From NCBI GenBank assembly GCA_017417465.1, contig JAFPZD010000252.1, forward strand, positions 1 through 55,877: a stretch of 55,877 nt of DNA, read 5' to 3'. The DNA comes from Prevotella sp. (GTDB lineage Bacteria > Bacteroidota > Bacteroidia > Bacteroidales > Bacteroidaceae). Each line of letters starts with the position of its first letter. Position 1 is the stretch's first letter. The notes below the pieces were generated by a model, which saw nothing but the letters and a program-made list of their open reading frames with translations, was not told the origin of the DNA and did no database searches. Of this stretch, positions 44,627-53,978 are shown piece after piece. Position numbers and translations under genes: made by a program.

Positions 44627-46609
44627 CTAATAGCCATTGGTGCCAAACTCGCTGGCATTGGCGATCTGGTCGAGGAACTCCTGTGGTATGGGGCGCACGA
44701 GGTGGCGCTGGTTGAACGTGGTGATGAACGGGTTCTTGCCGGCCTCAGTGAGGTATTGTTGATTGAGGCGCCCAGTGCGTTTCAGGTCGTACCATCGCCA
44801 CTGCTCACCACAAAGCTCACGTGCTCGCTCTTGCAGAATGAAGTCGATGTTCAGTTCTGCAGCCGTGACATCCATCTTGTTGGCATCTGTCGACAGGGCA
44901 GCGTGGCGCCGCACGGTGTTCAAATAGCCCAGGGCCTCGCTGAGGTGCTGTCCGCTGATGACAGCGGCCTCAACGGCAACGAGGTAGATGTCGGTGAGGC
45001 GCAGGATGGCGATGTCCTGCTCACACTCCTGGTTGGAGTGCAGATAGCGTACACACGAGAACTTCTTCAGCGATGGCTGTAACGAGCGCAGGTTGCTGTT
45101 CTTGGCCAATCCACCAATCTTGGCGGTGGGGCCGTCGCCAACCTTGTCCATGTACTGGTTGGGGCCGGCAGCAAGGAACTTCTGCTGTGCGCACCACGCG
45201 GAATCGAGGTCCCAATTAGGCGTGAAGCACCCCATAGCGGCATCGTTGCCTTCGAGTTCGAAGACAGCGTCGGTGGCAGTGCCGTTGTCAGCGTAGTAGT
45301 TGAAGTTCGTTCCTCGCAGCTCGAGGGCGGTCTTCACATTGCCGGTGATGGTGTAGTTAGAGGGGCGGCGGGTGTTGTAAAGCGACACGTCCTTACCGTA
45401 CTTGGCCCAGTTGCTCTTCGAGACGACGTGCTGCTTGGTGCCAATGTAATACTTGTAGTAGAAGCTGTCGGCAAAGCGTGTGTCGGGGGTATCCTCACGT
45501 GGTTCGAAGCACGTTTGAAGCAAGTAGAGGGTGGGACGCCAGACTGTGGCGTTGGCACGCCCATAGCGCCAGCCGTCGCTGCTGATGCCAAAATCCTGAG
45601 CAGCAGAGCCAATGGCCATCTGGTAGTACTGGCGCGTGCGTCCACGGTTCCACCACTCGGGATTGTAGCCATTGACGTGGTCGACAGCTTCGATGAAGAG
45701 GTTCTCGAGGTTCGATTTGTTGTTTGCATCGAGCCAGTACTTCGTGCTGCCGCTCTGCGTGGCATCGCTGGCATAGAGCTGACGGCCGTCGATGACCTGC
45801 TTGGCGGCAAGCCAGGCAGAGTCGGCACAGGCTTTACGCTCGGCAGAGCCGTCGGGGTAGAGTCGGGTGCGCTGCAGGTAGGCCTTGGCAAGCATGGCCA
45901 GTGCGCTCCACTTTGTGGCACGTCCTCGGTCGGCTTGCGTCTCGGGCAGGTTGTCGGCAGCGTACTTCAGGTCGCTGATAATGAGGCGGTAGAAGTCTTC
46001 CTCGTTGGCACGCTCGGCGTTTTCCAAGGCACCGGCCTCGGCAATGCTTGAGGTGTTGAGCACGACGCCACCCCAGTTCTCGACGATGTGCCAGTTGGCA
46101 AAGGCCCTGAGGAAGTAGGCCTCGGCGGCCTTGGCAGAACGGGAGCCCGCCGGAGAAGCGTCGGGCAGAGCGACAGAAGAAGCGCCGGGAGCGTTAGCAT
46201 AGTAGATGGCAGTGTTACAGTAGGCGACGGTGCCGTAGAGGGCGTTCCACACCACGCGTACCACACCCGTTGAGGTGTTGAGGTTCTCGTTGTAGTTGGT
46301 CAGCTCGCCGTGACTGCCGCTACGGCTCTCGTTCATCCAGAGGTCGGTGCCCATCTCCATGAGGTCGATGCCGTCCATCTTGCCGTAGAGGTAGTAGACG
46401 TTCTCGTAGCATGCCTCGACGAGTCCATCGTAGCCTGCCTGGGTGGGATAGACAATCTCTTGATCGAGCGACGAGTAGTTGGTCTCGTCGATGGAACAAG
46501 AGGCGAGGGAGGTGAGAAGTGCTAAGTGAAAAGTGAAAAGTGAGGCTGCCGCCATCAGGCCTTTCACAAACTTCTTGTATTTCTTGTCTGTTATCATTTT
46601 GGTATTCAT
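44627..46609 (-). CDS. SusD/RagB-type outer-membrane glycan-binding lipoprotein
   Basis: 660 residues. Lipoprotein signal with LASC lipobox (C37). ATGs at 46609 and 46597 are both possible. SusD-family features: VWNALYGTVAYCNTAIYYAN and AKAAEAYFLRAFANWHIVEN in the TPR-like helical part, AILRLTDIYLVAVEAAVISG and LCGEQWRWYDLKRTGRLNQQ near the C-terminus. It lids the SusC channel and binds the imported oligosaccharide. The gene starts 50 bp after the SusC stop, the standard order. It is somewhat longer than the usual 500-600 residues. Five heptamers make up the hydrophobic core of its signal peptide (46512-46546). Rhamnogalacturonan-derived oligosaccharides are the inferred ligand. Confidence 0.93.
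   Translation of the reverse strand: MNTKMITDKKYKKFVKGLMAAASLFTFHLALLTSLASCSIDETNYSSLDQEIVYPTQAGYDGLVEACYENVYYLYGKMDGIDLMEMGTDLWMNESRSGSHGELTNYNENLNTSTGVVRVVWNALYGTVAYCNTAIYYANAPGASSVALPDASPAGSRSAKAAEAYFLRAFANWHIVENWGGVVLNTSSIAEAGALENAERANEEDFYRLIISDLKYAADNLPETQADRGRATKWSALAMLAKAYLQRTRLYPDGSAERKACADSAWLAAKQVIDGRQLYASDATQSGSTKYWLDANNKSNLENLFIEAVDHVNGYNPEWWNRGRTRQYYQMAIGSAAQDFGISSDGWRYGRANATVWRPTLYLLQTCFEPREDTPDTRFADSFYYKYYIGTKQHVVSKSNWAKYGKDVSLYNTRRPSNYTITGNVKTALELRGTNFNYYADNGTATDAVFELEGNDAAMGCFTPNWDLDSAWCAQQKFLAAGPNQYMDKVGDGPTAKIGGLAKNSNLRSLQPSLKKFSCVRYLHSNQECEQDIAILRLTDIYLVAVEAAVISGQHLSEALGYLNTVRRHAALSTDANKMDVTAAELNIDFILQERARELCGEQWRWYDLKRTGRLNQQYLTEAGKNPFITTFNQRHLVRPIPQEFLDQIANASEFGTNGY
46512..46546 (-). 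repeat. Five heptamers in the SusD signal peptide
   Basis: On the plus strand GTGAGAA, GTGCTAA, GTGAAAA, GTGAAAA, GTGAGGC. Read in the coding direction they give the SLFTFHLALLTS core just before the lipobox. One unit more or less would shift the frame ahead of the mature protein. Confidence 0.8.
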
Positions 46610-46659
46610 CTTTGAGTCTCTTGTCTAAAATGGGAAGTTGATAAGGTGAGGAGGGGCTG

Positions 46660-49600
46660 TCAGAACGACACGTTCACACCGAAGACGAGGGTCTTGTAAA
46701 GGGGAAACTTGTCGCTCGCGTTCGACTCTGGATCCATGCCTTTGAGCAAGCTGTGCTCCTTGGCGAGGATGAAGGGGTTCGTGATGGTAGCATAGAGACG
46801 CGTCTTGGTCACTCCGAGCTTCTGCATGGCCATTCGGGGAAGGGTGTAGCCGAGTGTGATGTTCTTAATCTTGAAGAAAGAGCCATCGACGTAGTACATC
46901 GACTCCTTCTGGGCGGTGGTCATGGAATAGCCCTGAATAGGCCGCGGATAGGCATTGGTGGGATTGCTCTCTGTCCAGTAGTCATAGCACTCCGGCTGGT
47001 TGACATTGCTGATGTAAGAGAGCAACTCGCCATTGATCATCTGTCCCCAGCGCATGTTCATCATGATGCTGAGGTCAAAGTTCTTATACGTAAAGACATT
47101 CTGCAGACCGATGGTCCAGTCGGGCGTCTTCGAGCCGAGTATCTGGCGGTCAGTGTTGGCACTCACAACGTAGGGGTTATCACGCGTGTAGTAGACCTGC
47201 TGACCGTTCTCGTCGACCTCTCCGGGAATGTAGTAGGCACCCTTGTACTGTCCTTCTACATTGCCATCGTCGTCGAGCGTCTGGTAGGCATAATTAGGAT
47301 CCCAAACGAGCTGCGGCACGTCGACCTTCACGGTTCCCACTTCGTTGCCCATGCACTTGGCCTGCTCTTCCTCGTTTTTCTGCCAGATGCCCAGTTTCTT
47401 GTAGCCGTAGAAGGTATTGACAGGATTATCGAGGAAAAGGTTGAGCGCCACGAGGTTGTCGACGGTGACGTTGTTTCCGAGATTGATTTCCTTGAGTTTC
47501 TCAACGTTCTTGGCAAAGGTAAATGTTGTGGCCCACGTAAAGTCGCGGTTGACGATATTTCGGCTGTTGATGGTCAGCTCGATACCACGGTTCTGGATAC
47601 GAGCGATGTTCGAGGTCTTCTTGTAGGTGGTCTTGGCATTGTAGACGCCAAAAGCCGTAGGCAGCGGCCGGTCGTAGAGCACGTCCTTTGTGTCAGTGGT
47701 GTAGAGTTCCAAAGCACCGTCGATGCGCCCGCCCAAGAGTCCGAAGTCTACACCAACGTTCCAGTTGTAGGATTTCTCCCACGTCAGGTCGTAGTTCGTG
47801 ACATGCTCAGTGAGCTTGTAAGGCGTGACGTCCTGATCGCCCAGAGTGACATGGGTTGCCGACGTCTCAACGAGCTGCAGCGACGAGTATGGCTTAATGC
47901 TGGAGTTGCCGGTGATACCGTAGCCCACACGCAGCTTCAAGTTGTCGAGCCACGAACGTGTGCCCTTCATAAACGGCTCGTCGCTGATGCGCCAACCTGC
48001 GCTGACGGCAGGGAATGCGTTCCAGCGTTTTTCTTTGTAGAGCACTGACGCACCGTCCCAGCGCACCGAAGCCGAGAGCAGATAGCGCCCCATCATGCTG
48101 TAGCTGGCACGCAGGGCATACGACATTTTCGAAGTCTCGGCATAGCTCGTTGTCGTTGTTTTGTTCTTACCGTCGGTGAAGTTATAATAAAGATAGTCGT
48201 CGAAGTTGAACTCCTCGTTGTACATCGAGCTGCCCTCGCTACGGCTCTTGCCGTACTCCGTGACGCCAGTGAGCGTGACGTCGTGATGTTGGCCGATGGT
48301 AAAGGCATAGTTCAACACGTTCTGCCACGAATAGCCCCAGCCATTGCCGTTGGTGTAGGTTGCCGAACGCTGGTTAGGCGACTGGGAACCGGTAAGCTCC
48401 ATGTAGGTATTCAGACCGTCCCACACGCCCTGCCGGTTGTTGGACAGCGACGTGTTAATGAGCGACTTCAGCGAGAGCCCCTTCAGCGGCTTTATCTCAA
48501 CATAAGGGGCAATAGTGATGTGCGTCGACTTCGTATTGTTCTTGTAGGCATAGTCCTGGTCGTCAGCCAAGATGTTGACGTAGGTGTTCATATCGTCGAT
48601 GGGGTACTGCTTCAGCGTGCCGTCGTCGTTGTAGACCTGTCCCAGAGGAATCTGGGTAAGCGATTTGCTCAGGCGGGTGTTGCGGCGCTCACGGTTCTTG
48701 TACGACACCGTCGACTGGAAACCGATGGTGACCATGCTGTTCAGCAGGTAGTTGCTGCCTGCACGGAAGGTGAGTGCGTCGGCCCTGTCGTTACGATAGA
48801 GGCCTTTCTCCTGCTGGTAGCCGGCGCTCATGTACGACTGGCTCTTGTCGGTGCCTCCGCGCACAGAGACGTTGTAGTTCTGCTGGACGCCCGTCTGCAG
48901 GATTTCGTCGCGCCAGTTCACCCACTCATTATTCTTATAAGCCTGGTAGGCGCCGTCGCTAAGCTTTGCTCCCTGGAAAGCCTTGTAGACAATGTCGTCC
49001 TGCTCGTCTTCAGGCATGTACTCGTCACCGGCACGGTAGCCTGCCACGAGGAAGTCAATCCACTGTTGGCCCGACAGCGTGGTGGGATAGCTGGGGAAGG
49101 CATTGATACCTACGTAGGCATTGAAGTCGACCTGTGTCTTGCCTTTTACGCCCTGCCGAGTGGTGACGATGACCACGCCGTTGGCACCCTCGGCACCATA
49201 GATAGCGGTCGACGAGGCGTCTTTGAGCACTTCGATCGATTCTATATCATTGGGGTTCAAGTTGTCGATGCTGCCGGGAACGCCATCGATGATAAACAAG
49301 GGCGAGCAGTCGGCCTGCAGCGAACGATTACCGCGAAGGAGTATCTGCGGTGAGGCACCTGCCTGGCCCGATTCACGGGTAATGTCAAGTCCGGCAATCT
49401 TGCCCGACAGACCTTCCATGGCATTGAGCACGGGGGCTTGCTTGATGTCATCGGCCTTTACCTGCGAGATGGCCCCAAGGGCATCGCGCTTCTTCACCGT
49501 ACCGTAGCCAATGACCAGCACCTCGTCCATCATCTTCGAGTCGGGCTTCATGGCTATCTGCAACGTGCCACTGCCTTTGGCCTGCAGTGTCATGGGCATG

Positions 49601-49905
49601 TAGCCCACGTAGCTCAGTTCCAGATTGTTCTTGCCACCCATGTCGATGGTGAAGTCGCCGTTCATGTCGGTCACGGTGCCTGCCGTTGAGCCTTTCACCT
49701 TGACGGTGACGCCAATCATGGGTTCGCCGAACTCGTCGGTCACATGGCCTTTGACAGTCTTTACCTGCTCGACGGCGGGCGTTGCTGCCTGTTCGGCATG
49801 AGCTGTTGAGGGCAACAGCAGCATGGGTAGTGCCGCTGTGGTCAGTATCAGCATGCCGCGGGCCGCCGTTTGAATTGTTGTTTTAAACTTTTTGTTGTTT
49901 AGCAT
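46660..49905 (-). CDS. SusC/RagA-type TonB-dependent outer-membrane transporter
   Basis: 1081 residues; signal peptide about 1-37 (PSTAHA). Then a carboxypeptidase-regulatory-like domain (about 48-125: VKGHVTDEFGEPMIGVTVKV, GDFTI, LELSYVGYMPM), the plug (about 130-245: DEVLVIGYGTVKKRDALGAI, SPLFIIDGVPGSIDNLNPND, IESIEVLKDASSTAIYGAEG) and a 22-strand barrel to the C-terminal aromatic residue (YKTLVFGVNVSF). It moves oligosaccharides bound by SusD into the periplasm using TonB energy. There is no N-terminal STN domain, so direct anti-sigma signalling is unlikely. A heptamer array abuts the start codon (49907-49941). It follows GH140 by about 100 bp. Normal length. Confidence 0.95.
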   Translation of the reverse strand: MLNNKKFKTTIQTAARGMLILTTAALPMLLLPSTAHAEQAATPAVEQVKTVKGHVTDEFGEPMIGVTVKVKGSTAGTVTDMNGDFTIDMGGKNNLELSYVGYMPMTLQAKGSGTLQIAMKPDSKMMDEVLVIGYGTVKKRDALGAISQVKADDIKQAPVLNAMEGLSGKIAGLDITRESGQAGASPQILLRGNRSLQADCSPLFIIDGVPGSIDNLNPNDIESIEVLKDASSTAIYGAEGANGVVIVTTRQGVKGKTQVDFNAYVGINAFPSYPTTLSGQQWIDFLVAGYRAGDEYMPEDEQDDIVYKAFQGAKLSDGAYQAYKNNEWVNWRDEILQTGVQQNYNVSVRGGTDKSQSYMSAGYQQEKGLYRNDRADALTFRAGSNYLLNSMVTIGFQSTVSYKNRERRNTRLSKSLTQIPLGQVYNDDGTLKQYPIDDMNTYVNILADDQDYAYKNNTKSTHITIAPYVEIKPLKGLSLKSLINTSLSNNRQGVWDGLNTYMELTGSQSPNQRSATYTNGNGWGYSWQNVLNYAFTIGQHHDVTLTGVTEYGKSRSEGSSMYNEEFNFDDYLYYNFTDGKNKTTTTSYAETSKMSYALRASYSMMGRYLLSASVRWDGASVLYKEKRWNAFPAVSAGWRISDEPFMKGTRSWLDNLKLRVGYGITGNSSIKPYSSLQLVETSATHVTLGDQDVTPYKLTEHVTNYDLTWEKSYNWNVGVDFGLLGGRIDGALELYTTDTKDVLYDRPLPTAFGVYNAKTTYKKTSNIARIQNRGIELTINSRNIVNRDFTWATTFTFAKNVEKLKEINLGNNVTVDNLVALNLFLDNPVNTFYGYKKLGIWQKNEEEQAKCMGNEVGTVKVDVPQLVWDPNYAYQTLDDDGNVEGQYKGAYYIPGEVDENGQQVYYTRDNPYVVSANTDRQILGSKTPDWTIGLQNVFTYKNFDLSIMMNMRWGQMINGELLSYISNVNQPECYDYWTESNPTNAYPRPIQGYSMTTAQKESMYYVDGSFFKIKNITLGYTLPRMAMQKLGVTKTRLYATITNPFILAKEHSLLKGMDPESNASDKFPLYKTLVFGVNVSF

Positions 49906-49906
49906 A

Positions 49907-49941
49907 GGAGTTAGGAGTTAGGAATTAGGAGTTAGGAGTTG
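49907..49941 (-). repeat. Five heptamers immediately before the SusC start codon
   Basis: On the plus strand GGAGTTA (twice), GGAATTA, GGAGTTA, GGAGTTG; in the SusC direction this reads CCTAACT repeats ending one base before the ATG. The array occupies the ribosome-binding region, so copy number could change translation initiation. Confidence 0.85.
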
Positions 49942-49944
49942 AGG

Positions 49945-49972
49945 AGGCGGCAAATATGCCGCACACCCGACA
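49945..49972 (-). repeat. Fourth REP-like palindromic unit
   Basis: An inverted copy of the units at 31181-31320: on the minus strand TTGTCGGGTGTGCGGCATAT continuing TTGCCGCC. Lies between GH140 and SusC. Confidence 0.75.
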
Positions 49973-50006
49973 AGGAGGTGGGTGGAGGGGGAAAAGGGGG
50001 CGCCGC

Positions 50007-51500
50007 TCAGTAGAAGCGCTCCAAAAGTGATGTCTGAGCCTTGTCGAAATAGATCTTGGAGGCATCGGTAACAATCAGCACGCGGTCGCTCTGACGCAGG
50101 TAGGCCCCATCGAAGTTGAAGTCGGCCTTCACATTTTCACGCTCACCCAAATATTGCAGCGAGCCATCAGCAGGATTCATCAGCCACACGGCCTTCTTCG
50201 CGCCAGCAATGGTCGCTAAGTCGACCTGCATGGGTCGTCCGCTATAGTTATAAAGCAGTAGAAAATCGGGGCCACGCAGGGCGATGACACGATCGTACCG
50301 CTCACCATTCGGTGAGGTAATGACGCTCTGATCAGCCTCAGCCTCGGTGAAAGGCAGGGCAAGCATGAGCCACTTCAGGTACTTCATCTGCTGGTAGCCA
50401 GGATCGTTCATGGCATCCCACCACGCCTTGCCGGCTCCAAACGAGGCCAACACGCCAGGACGCATGAACTGCATGATACTGTTATGGCCATAGGTGTGGC
50501 CGAAACAACCGGCGAAGACGGCCCAATAGGCATAACGGCGCACATCGTAGTCCTGCCAGCGGGGCTGTGAGAAGTCGTGCAGACCCTGTGGGATATCCTC
50601 ATACGACGGTTCGCCGTCGATGACGGGCTTTTGTGGCCCCTTCACTTCACGGCCCTCTATTTGCTCGGCTTTCTCGCCCCAGCTCATGGCCACGTAGCGC
50701 CAGTTATCCTCTTCGGTGTTGTCACGAATAGTATAATCACCGTCGCCGTTGCGCTGTCCATAGCGGCGATGCCCACTTTGGAACATGTTGAAGTCAAGCC
50801 ACTCACGGTCGTTATACCACCAGGCGCTGGTGGTGCGGCCACGCGGATGGAAGGTCATCAGGTGGTTCGGGTCGGCCTTGCGGATAGCCCGTGCGAGCGC
50901 TTCCCACGACGCCATGCCCTTATCGCCCATAATGTCGCCTCCAATCATCCAGATGATATTGGGCTTCTTGGCATAGCGCTCACCCAAGAAACGGCCATAC
51001 TTGGTAGCTTTCTCGGGCGACATCTTTTCAATAAGTGAGCCCCAAATGCAGTCCATGGCAATGTAGATGCCATTAGAAGCTGCCATGTCGACAATGTAGT
51101 CGAGGTGGTCCCAGTAACCGTAAAGTGATTTACTATTTGACAATTTACTATTTACGATTTCATCGCTTGTGAACTTCTCGAAGTCGAAGCTCTCGTCGTT
51201 GGCGGCCTGGCCGTAGACATTGAAAGTGGGAATGGCATTAAGCACCTGCACCTGCTCAACGTTGTAGCCCTGCTCACGTTCGCAGTTTAGGTAGTACTCC
51301 ACCTCGTCGCGGTTGAGTCGTTCGGGCATGAGCCATGCAGTGTTGCCAAGCCAGAAGAAGGGCGTGCCGTTCTCGTGGACAAGATAGCGGTGGTTTGCCG
51401 ATACTTGTAGTTTGCCGTTGGTCCACGGCTTGTAGACTTTTGCAGCTTGAAGGCTGAGTGCCAACAATGCCAGCAGGGTAAGGAGTGTTGTTCGTCGCAT
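50007..51500 (-). CDS. GH140 apiosidase-type enzyme (DUF4038)
   Basis: 497 residues; signal peptide about 1-19 (LALSLQA). TIM barrel of the DUF4038 type: VHENGTPFFWLGNTAWLM, acid/base D189 in IWMIGGDIMGD, nucleophile E297 in PVIDGEPSYED, with AYWAVFAGCFGHTYGHNSIM; then a small C-terminal sandwich (about 405-480). GH140 enzymes cut the apiose-galacturonate bond that joins side chains A and B to the rhamnogalacturonan II backbone. Apiose is nearly confined to that polymer and apiogalacturonan, so this gene is the best single clue to the locus substrate. It lies 14 bp after GH95. A period-7 AT-rich stretch (51128-51160) encodes an extra SNSK-type loop near residues 113-124. Confidence 0.9.
   Translation of the reverse strand: MRRTTLLTLLALLALSLQAAKVYKPWTNGKLQVSANHRYLVHENGTPFFWLGNTAWLMPERLNRDEVEYYLNCEREQGYNVEQVQVLNAIPTFNVYGQAANDESFDFEKFTSDEIVNSKLSNSKSLYGYWDHLDYIVDMAASNGIYIAMDCIWGSLIEKMSPEKATKYGRFLGERYAKKPNIIWMIGGDIMGDKGMASWEALARAIRKADPNHLMTFHPRGRTTSAWWYNDREWLDFNMFQSGHRRYGQRNGDGDYTIRDNTEEDNWRYVAMSWGEKAEQIEGREVKGPQKPVIDGEPSYEDIPQGLHDFSQPRWQDYDVRRYAYWAVFAGCFGHTYGHNSIMQFMRPGVLASFGAGKAWWDAMNDPGYQQMKYLKWLMLALPFTEAEADQSVITSPNGERYDRVIALRGPDFLLLYNYSGRPMQVDLATIAGAKKAVWLMNPADGSLQYLGERENVKADFNFDGAYLRQSDRVLIVTDASKIYFDKAQTSLLERFY
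51128..51160 (-). repeat. Degenerate heptamer patch in GH140
   Basis: ATTT recurs at 51128, 51135, 51143, 51150 and 51157 (steps 7, 8, 7, 7). It encodes IVNSKLSNSKS, absent from the conserved fold. Confidence 0.6.
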
Positions 51501-51514
51501 GGTGAGTGGTAGGA

Positions 51515-53974
51515 TTAGTTAATGGTGTATTCGCCGCCAACCTTGGTAGGCAGATCGTAGACGTAGGTGATGAGAGCAGTCGGAGAGGTGACAGGATAAG
51601 GCTTCGCCGTCTTGAGGCCCTTGCCATTCAGGGGTGTGAACGAGCGTAGACGACATGTGCCGCCGTTGGCCGAGCGGATAACGGCCTTGGCCAGCTGGCC
51701 GTCGCGCCACCAAAGGTCGACCTCGAAGCCGCCGCGAGCCTTCAGCCCATGTATAGAGCCATCCTTCCAAGCGGAGGGCAGGGCTGGCAACAGGAACAAA
51801 CAGCCGTCATGACTTTGGAGCAGCATTTCGGCGATACCGGCTGTGCAGCCAAAGTTACCGTCAATCTGGAATGGCGGGTGGGCGTCGAACATGTTTGGAT
51901 AGGTGCCACCGCGCTGCTTGACAGTGCCAAAAATGAGGAAAGTGTCGACCGTGAGTGTCAGCTGGTCTTGGATAAGCTTGTAAGCATGCTCGCCATCGAG
52001 AAGGCGGGCCCACGAGCAGACCTTCCATCCCATCGACCAGCCGGTGCTGACGTCACCGCGCGCGGTCAGCGAGGTGCGTGCAGCCTGCCACAGCTCTGGG
52101 GTGCGGAAGGGCGATATCTGATCGGAGGGATAGAGACCATAGAGGTGTGAGAAATGGCGGTGGTCATCAGCCGGGTCGTCAAGGTCGTCGAGCCACTCCT
52201 GAAGCTGTCCCCATCGGCCTATCTGCATCGGCGGCAGACGCTTGAGCTGCTCACGAAGTATCGGCAGCAGGTCATCATCGGCGCCAATAATATCGGCAGC
52301 AGCCAGCACGTTACCAAAAAGCTCGGTCAGTATCTGGTTGTCCATCGTCACGCCGGCGTCAAGGGGTGTCGGCCGGCCCTTGCCGCCATGCTCCGGCGAC
52401 TCACCTGGGCAGATAACGAGCCACCCACGGGTGGGGTGCTCAACCAAGATTTGTGAGCAGAAGCGGGCAGCATCGTGCATGATGGGGTAGACCTCGCGTA
52501 GGAAGGCTGTGTCACCCGTAAATAGGTAATGCTCCCATAGATGTCGACAAAGCCAGGCAGCGCCCGTTGGCCACAGCCCACTGGCGGCACGGTCGACGGG
52601 GCCTGTGATGCGCCACTGGTCGGTATTGTGATGGAGCACCCACCCGTCGACACCATACATGTCACGAGCTGTCTGGCGTCCCGTCTGACTGATTTCGCGG
52701 ATAAGGCGAAACAGCGGACCGTTCATCTCGGTGAGATTCGTCACTTCGGCAGGCCAGTAGTTCATCTCGAGATTAATATTCGTAGTGTATTTCGAGTCCC
52801 ACGACGGCAGCATCTTTTCGTTCCAGATACCCTGCAGATTAGCAGGGTTGATGTTGTCGGGCTGCGATGAGCTGATAAGCAGGTAACGTCCGAACTGGAA
52901 ATAAGTGGCTACGAGATGGTTATCAGGTTGTGAATGGCCATCGACAGCGAAACGACTGATGCGTTGGTCGGTGGACAGCCCTGGGAACAAGTCGTCGCCC
53001 AAATCAAGACGAACGCGGTCATAATAGTGATGATAGAGCTGCAGGTGGCGAGCCTTCAGCTGGTCGTAGCCAAGGGCCATGGCCTGCTGCAGGCGCTCGC
53101 GGCTCTGCGTCTCCTCATCGCCCGTGATGTCCTGATAGTCGATGACGTTAGTGCCAATGGACACGTAGAGTGTGACAGTGTCTGCGCCGACAACCGACAG
53201 CTGACCGTCGGCAACTGTCACACGACCGCCGTCGGCCTGAGCCGCCAGACGTCCCATGAAGCGAACCTTACCCTTCAGCCCCTCGTGCTTTGCAGTGACG
53301 CCATGCAGATAAGCACAGGCTTCGTCACCGTCCAAAGGCAGACTTCCTGTCAGCACGTCGCTATGGGGCGTGGTGAACGAGGCCGTCAGACTGAGCATGG
53401 CGGGCTGCGATGCCGTCAGACGCATAACGATGACCTTGCTGCCCAATGGCGCGATGGTCTCACGCTCATATCGCACGCCGCCGACGGTATAGCGGACGAT
53501 GCTCAGCGCATTGTCGATATCGAGGAGCCGCTCATAGTCGCTGTAGGCAGCATGGCCGGGCAGGGCGACATAGAGGTCGCCGAAGGGCTGGTAGGGCATG
53601 CCCATGTTCTGGCCGGCAGCGCCGGGCATCACTTTTTGGTCAGCCAAGTCACGAGCTTCCTTATAGCGGCCTTCGAAGATGAGCTGGCGTACCTTTGGCA
53701 ATGCCTCTTTCGCCTGAGGGTTGACCACCTGATTCGGTTGGCCGGCCCAGATGGTCTCCTCGTTCAGCTGAATGCGTTCCACGGCTGGTGTACCGAATAC
53801 CATGCCGCCCATAGTGCCATTACCGATGGGCAGCGCCTGAGTCCATGTCTGTGCAGGATGGTTGTACCACAGGAGGTGAGGCGAGGCGCTGGTGCTTATG
53901 CACAAGCTGGGAAAGAGCGTGAATAGTGCTATGGTTAGAAGCCTAGCGCTTCTACTGTTCATCGTTGTTGTCAT
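51515..53974 (-). CDS. GH95 alpha-L-galactosidase/alpha-L-fucosidase-type enzyme
   Basis: 819 residues; signal peptide about 1-30. ATGs at 53974 and 53962 are both possible. N-terminal beta-sandwich ([29 protein letters not shown]), then (alpha/alpha)6 barrel and C-terminal sandwich. Conserved catalytic region: [21 protein letters not shown]528 in [10 protein letters not shown] and D705 in [18 protein letters not shown]95 inverts; members split alpha-1,2-L-fucose or, in rhamnogalacturonan II side chain A, L-galactose. With apiosidase next to it, L-galactosidase is the better guess. It lies 4 bp after the esterase gene and 14 bp before GH140: one operon. Confidence 0.9.
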   Translation of the reverse strand: MTTTMNSRSARLLTIALFTLFPSLCISTSASPHLLWYNHPAQTWTQALPIGNGTMGGMVFGTPAVERIQLNEETIWAGQPNQVVNPQAKEALPKVRQLIFEGRYKEARDLADQKVMPGAAGQNMGMPYQPFGDLYVALPGHAAYSDYERLLDIDNALSIVRYTVGGVRYERETIAPLGSKVIVMRLTASQPAMLSLTASFTTPHSDVLTGSLPLDGDEACAYLHGVTAKHEGLKGKVRFMGRLAAQADGGRVTVADGQLSVVGADTVTLYVSIGTNVIDYQDITGDEETQSRERLQQAMALGYDQLKARHLQLYHHYYDRVRLDLGDDLFPGLSTDQRISRFAVDGHSQPDNHLVATYFQFGRYLLISSSQPDNINPANLQGIWNEKMLPSWDSKYTTNINLEMNYWPAEVTNLTEMNGPLFRLIREISQTGRQTARDMYGVDGWVLHHNTDQWRITGPVDRAASGLWPTGAAWLCRHLWEHYLFTGDTAFLREVYPIMHDAARFCSQILVEHPTRGWLVICPGESPEHGGKGRPTPLDAGVTMDNQILTELFGNVLAAADIIGADDDLLPILREQLKRLPPMQIGRWGQLQEWLDDLDDPADDHRHFSHLYGLYPSDQISPFRTPELWQAARTSLTARGDVSTGWSMGWKVCSWARLLDGEHAYKLIQDQLTLTVDTFLIFGTVKQRGGTYPNMFDAHPPFQIDGNFGCTAGIAEMLLQSHDGCLFLLPALPSAWKDGSIHGLKARGGFEVDLWWRDGQLAKAVIRSANGGTCRLRSFTPLNGKGLKTAKPYPVTSPTALITYVYDLPTKVGGEYTIN

Positions 53975-53978
53975 GTCG

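Noticed and set aside
46753-48048. 431-codon plus-strand frame opposite SusC
   Set aside because: The SusC reading is unquestionable; the antisense frame shows no family features.
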